In this document: piece after piece, positions 60,690 through 64,000 of the stretch | Numbering within the stretch: the first letter of the stretch is position 1 | How the letters are laid out: every line of letters begins with the position of its first letter | The notes under the pieces: model-generated | Databases searched by the model: none | What the model saw: only the letters and a program-made list of their open reading frames with translations | Told to the model about the DNA's origin: nothing | Assembly: GCA_015680685.1 (NCBI GenBank) | Contig: MNCI01005779.1 | Location: 567,189 to 631,188, forward strand | Length of the DNA stretch: 64,000 nucleotides | Source: Gnetum montanum | Lineage: Eukaryota > Streptophyta > Gnetopsida > Gnetales > Gnetaceae | Reading direction: 5' to 3' | Position numbers and translations under genes: made by a program

Positions 60690-62440
60690 AATCCTAATTT
60701 TTCCTTCATTCAAGCATGAGATGAGTCAAGGGAGAAGATTAGAGATCCAAGAAGATGACCAAGGTTTCATCCTCTACTACAATCAATGGTTTCTATCTTT
60801 TCATGAAGCATAAGGAGGTTGGAATGTCTAGGCCACCACCTAAGAAGAAGTCTAGGGTTGGTTCTTCTAACAAACTTAGCTCCTACACTCCCCAGCTCAT
60901 ATCTATAACTACCCAACATCAATTTGAGGTAACTTAATCCATAAAAATTATCTTAGAGCATGCATTGTCCTTTCTTATGCATTGGTAGTAGACACTGATG
61001 AGTTATTTCCAAGTTTTAATTTTTTTTTCTTTCATTTCTATGGATTTCTTCACTTCTAAAATTCTCATCAGAGAATTATTTTGCAATATTGTGATTATTG
61101 ATGTTGCTATTGGAGCTTTCATTACTATGATAGGAGGATTAATGATTGATGTGCCTTCTCAAGTAGTAAATGCTCTACTTGAAATTTCTAGTACTAATTG
61201 TTTTTTTGTTATCATCTCTTCTATGAATGATATCTTTTCAAATGAAATAATTCTTCTTACACATGATGAGTTTTGTGTTACCCTATTTGGAGAGTCAATG
61301 TCTTTTGATAGAGGCAAGGTTTAATAGAACAAGATGTCTATAGCTGCTTCCACCTTTTCGCTCACTATTTTGTATAACATTATTGTAAAAGGAGGAAGCT
61401 TTAGTTATCTATTGTCATTCCAACCTTTTGTTCTCTACTACCTACTCATAGGATAACCACTTAGCTTGGGACTTACTCTTTATTGTGACATGTTAAGCAT
61501 GTTCATCAAAGAGAGGATTTTTTGCATCCTCACCTCATCAATCTACTAAATCACCAAATGGATGTGTCCATTCTAGATGTGCCTTTTCTCAAAGTCAAGA
61601 GGAGCCTTGGAGAGTATGCAAAGAAGAGGATCTTCTCACGTGTAGATGAGGCAAGACCTAGCATTAGGAAACCTCTATCACAGAGAATAAGAGTAGCATC
61701 ATCTTCTAAGGCTCTCCACAATTTAGGAGCTCCAAATCTATTGACAGCCAAATGATATCTTCTTTAAATAAGATTCTTAGGCCTTTTTCTCATACCTTTG
61801 TGATGATCAATAGGAACCTCTCTTACTTGCATAAGAGAATGGATGTTTTTGGAGTACCTCTTCCATTGGATGGGTAGAATTTCAAGGAGATCACCACTCC
61901 TCTTATTTCTAATAGTGAGGAGGACATTCCTACCATGATGAGACACTCTACATTAGCTAGGACTTCCTAGGCTTATGACTTTGAAAATAAGTTTGACTCT
62001 AAGCCTGATGCACCACCAACACATGTCTAGGGGGAGCATCTTGCTCCTATGTATCCTGGTACTAGCCTTTATCAAGATGATGCTCCTCATTATTTTGAGC
62101 AATAGGCCATGGAGAGCATCTTTGAAACCTCATCCCAATGATACTAGCTAATTAGATAACTTATCATAGGAAGGATGCTTCCTCATTTTCATATTAGGCT
62201 CCATCACAACTAGATCCACCAGCCTCCTCCTATTTTCAAGTGAAGCTTCAATAAAGAAGAGCTCCAATTTAGCCATAATCAAATGATGAGGTTTAGTGTG
62301 TCTTCAACACTAGCATTAATGACAATGAGGAGGAGACCTATCGATCTTCTCGTATTATAGCTACTTCAGAGAAGGATTCAAACAATGCTACAAAAGTTAG
62401 TGACTAGGATCCTTAGATGCTCCCTCTTCTTTTTTATAAT
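60690..62440 (+). pseudogene. Second ORF of E, plant transposon-protein-like
   Basis: Colinear with 24640-26400 of G. Open parts: 60998-61324 (108 codons; SFISMDFFTSKILIRELFCN, VIIDVAIGAFITMIGG, IDVPSQVVNALLEIS), then KGGSFSYLL, FVLYYLLIG and PLSLG, and 61522-61755 (HPHLINLLNHQMDVSILDVP, KVKRSLGEYAKKR). The acidic tail carries YRSSRI-like sequence. Two frameshifts separate the open parts. Conservation of the same blocks in two separate copies supports a real protein. No RT or integrase motif. Function unknown. Confidence 0.55.
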
Positions 62441-62737
62441 GTCTAAAAAAGGAGAGATAGTTTTGTTGCTTGGATGTTGGTATGATGGTCTTATGAGAGT
62501 TTTGTGGCTATATGTATTGTTAAAAATTTATGGACATGGATATTTATGTTTCCTATATCATTTCTTATTGCTTTTTATGGATGTTCTTATGTGCCTTGAG
62601 CTTTAGAACCCTTATAATAGTTCTAGGCTACCATTTGAATCTATACATCTTATTATTTAATGGTTATTGTTATTGTTCATTGTTTTATCAACTCACCCCT
62701 TTTCTTATGTTTTGGAAATCAAAAAAAATGGGAAGAT

Positions 62738-63864
62738 CATTGACCTTTTGGTATGTCCAAACCTTGAGTAAAATGGAGAACATATAATGTTGTGGAATAT
62801 GATGCTTTTTTAGGGCATGAAGGAGAGCTCAAAGAATGACATCTACAAGAAATCTCAAAGTGGAGACTATAAGTACTTAAGGGAGAATTGAAAGGTATGA
62901 GGATGTCTAAGTAAAGACTACAAGCTAAATGAAGATGCTATAGTGATGGAGAGAAAGCTTTGGAATCAAAGTTCAAATGCAAAAAAGGCATCTTCCAAAA
63001 ATAGAAAATGTCTCCTATTAGGAGAAGATGTCTCCCAAATATAGAAGAAATCTTGGCTAAAGTGGAGGTTATCTAGAAATGATGTCTCCTAATAATAGGA
63101 GACGTCTCCTTTCAAGAGAAGACATCTCCATCTCAAAAGAGAAATATCCTTAATATTAAATTCATTTTTAGAGATACATTTCAATCTCGAAGAAGACATC
63201 TACACTAGTTTTTAGATAGTCATTGCATGAATTCCAATGTGATTTTGGAAACTTCAATGTTGTAAGAATATTTCATTCTCTTGAGAAAAGTATAATAATT
63301 GTGCATTAACTATCACTATCAAGTAATCATTGTATATTGTACTTGTGTACTTCATTTGTAAAATCATTTATTTGATAATTGTGAATTATGCTTCAAAGTA
63401 TAAGGATCTATAAAGTTAGTTGCATTCTTTCCCTATGGTTTTATTTCTCTCTTGTTGCCTCACTAGGTTTCATGTGCTTCCTGCAAGAAGGCATTGTTAT
63501 TGAGCTTGTCAAGATCCTACGAGATTGAGCACTTGTGCAATATCAAAATACTCTAGAGTGAAGCTTAATTTGTAAAGGTTGTGGGATCCTTTAAACTATC
63601 TTCTAAGCTTTTTGGGACCCTGTGAGGTTGAGTGGTTTTGCAATGACAAAATTCTTTGAAGAAGAGCTTAGAGCTTGTACATGATGTGCTACCTTTCAAA
63701 CCATATTCTAGAGAAATAAATTCTAGAGGTGTGTAAGTGAACTACCCTTTGAGTGTGGACTAACCAAGTTGGGAAACCACGTTAAATTTGGTTGTGATTT
63801 TTGTGGTTATAAATTTTGATTTTGGAAACTTATTCATCACCCCTTCTAAGTTCTATGATCCTCA
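62738..63864 (+). repeat. 3' LTR of E
   Basis: It follows AAAAAAAATGGGAAGA and runs from TCATTGACCTTTTGGTATG to ATCCTCA. It aligns with both LTRs of G and with 41530-42200. It carries AGATGTCTC motifs at 62988-63205, including the perfect inverted repeat GTCTCCTAATAATAGGAGAC (63084-63103). Confidence 0.85.
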
Positions 63865-64000
63865 CACCTCATAGCCCTCTGGTACATTGCTAACAATGTT
63901 GACATTCTCATCCAAGAATTTGGGATCTATGGTTGCATGGTTTTCTACTAGTAAAATAGTAAGTTGTGTGGCTATAGCTTGACCTTTCCTTAATGCTTGG
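63865..64000 (-). pseudogene. Tat/Ogre-like pol sliver (RT-RNase H connection)
   Basis: It parallels 43085-43210: GTAAAATAGTAAGTTGTGTGGCTATAGCTTGACCTTTCC matches GTAATACCATGAGTTGTACAGCTATAGTTTTACCTTTCA in layout. This is a third Tat/Ogre-like copy continuing beyond the window. Confidence 0.6.

Larger units (their letters stand above)
60520..63864 (+). mobile_element. Truncated copia-like element E of the G family
   Basis: It matches G from about 24440 to its 3' end: AGACATCT-motif spacer, second ORF, purine tract and 3' LTR. The 5' LTR, primer site and gag are missing and the left end abuts the LTR of D. To its right lies Tat/Ogre-like pol sequence, so E had probably inserted into another such element before a deletion joined the two. 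Confidence 0.75.

Overview
The window looks like intergenic heterochromatin from a plant with a large genome. It is strongly AT-rich and poor in CG. I recognise no host protein gene, tRNA or rRNA. Almost everything I can identify is decayed, nested LTR retrotransposon. The mix fits a seed plant, perhaps a gymnosperm: Tat/Ogre-like and Athila/Tat-like Ty3 elements, chromoviruses, and Ty1/copia-like elements with iMet-tRNA primer sites. The species is not determinable from this sequence.

Layout. (1) 1-12.7 kb: remnant of a Tat/Ogre-like Ty3 element (element A, + strand). It holds a repeat-rich intron-like tract, a fragment of pol and a long LTR. It is split by a 7.36 kb LTR element on the minus strand (TRG, 2291-9646) with TTTAT target duplications, two LTRs, a tRNA-Asp-type primer site and a gag-protease frame, but no visible reverse transcriptase. 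(2) 12.7-16.2 kb: 5' part of a chromovirus-type Ty3 element (F, minus strand: LTR, PBS, gag, protease, part of RT). (3) 16.8-32.7 kb: Tekay/Del-type chromovirus (H, + strand) with long LTRs, protease/RT/RNase H, integrase and a chromodomain-like end. It is interrupted by a complete Ty1/copia-like element (G, 21350-27882, CATGA target duplications) that encodes gag and an extra ORF but no visible pol. (4) 32.7-37.2 kb: unrecognised sequence, then an LTR related to that of H. (5) 37.2-60.5 kb: minus-strand Tat/Ogre-like sequence (B/D). From its 5' end it has a 5' LTR remnant, gag-pro, a candidate splice donor, about 10 kb of non-coding sequence, a candidate splice acceptor, RT-RNase H-INT and a 3' LTR. 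The 10 kb tract contains an antisense multi-exon ORF and a ~190 bp periodic array. Part of pol is duplicated around a copia LTR fragment, so the block may be a chimera of two related elements. (6) 60.5-64 kb: a second, truncated copy of the G family (E), followed by a sliver of another Tat/Ogre-like pol.

How the parts relate. These are selfish elements, not a cellular pathway. Points of interest: gag-bearing elements without pol (TRG, G/E), which would need enzymes from other elements; a conserved splice acceptor and downstream reading frame in two Tat/Ogre-like copies; an antisense spliced ORF inside the putative intron; and AGATGTCTC hairpins shared by LTRs of unrelated superfamilies. Most in-frame stops are TAG or TGA where Gln, Arg or Trp is expected, which suggests decay by cytosine deamination. 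All homology statements come from reading the sequence by eye, without searches.
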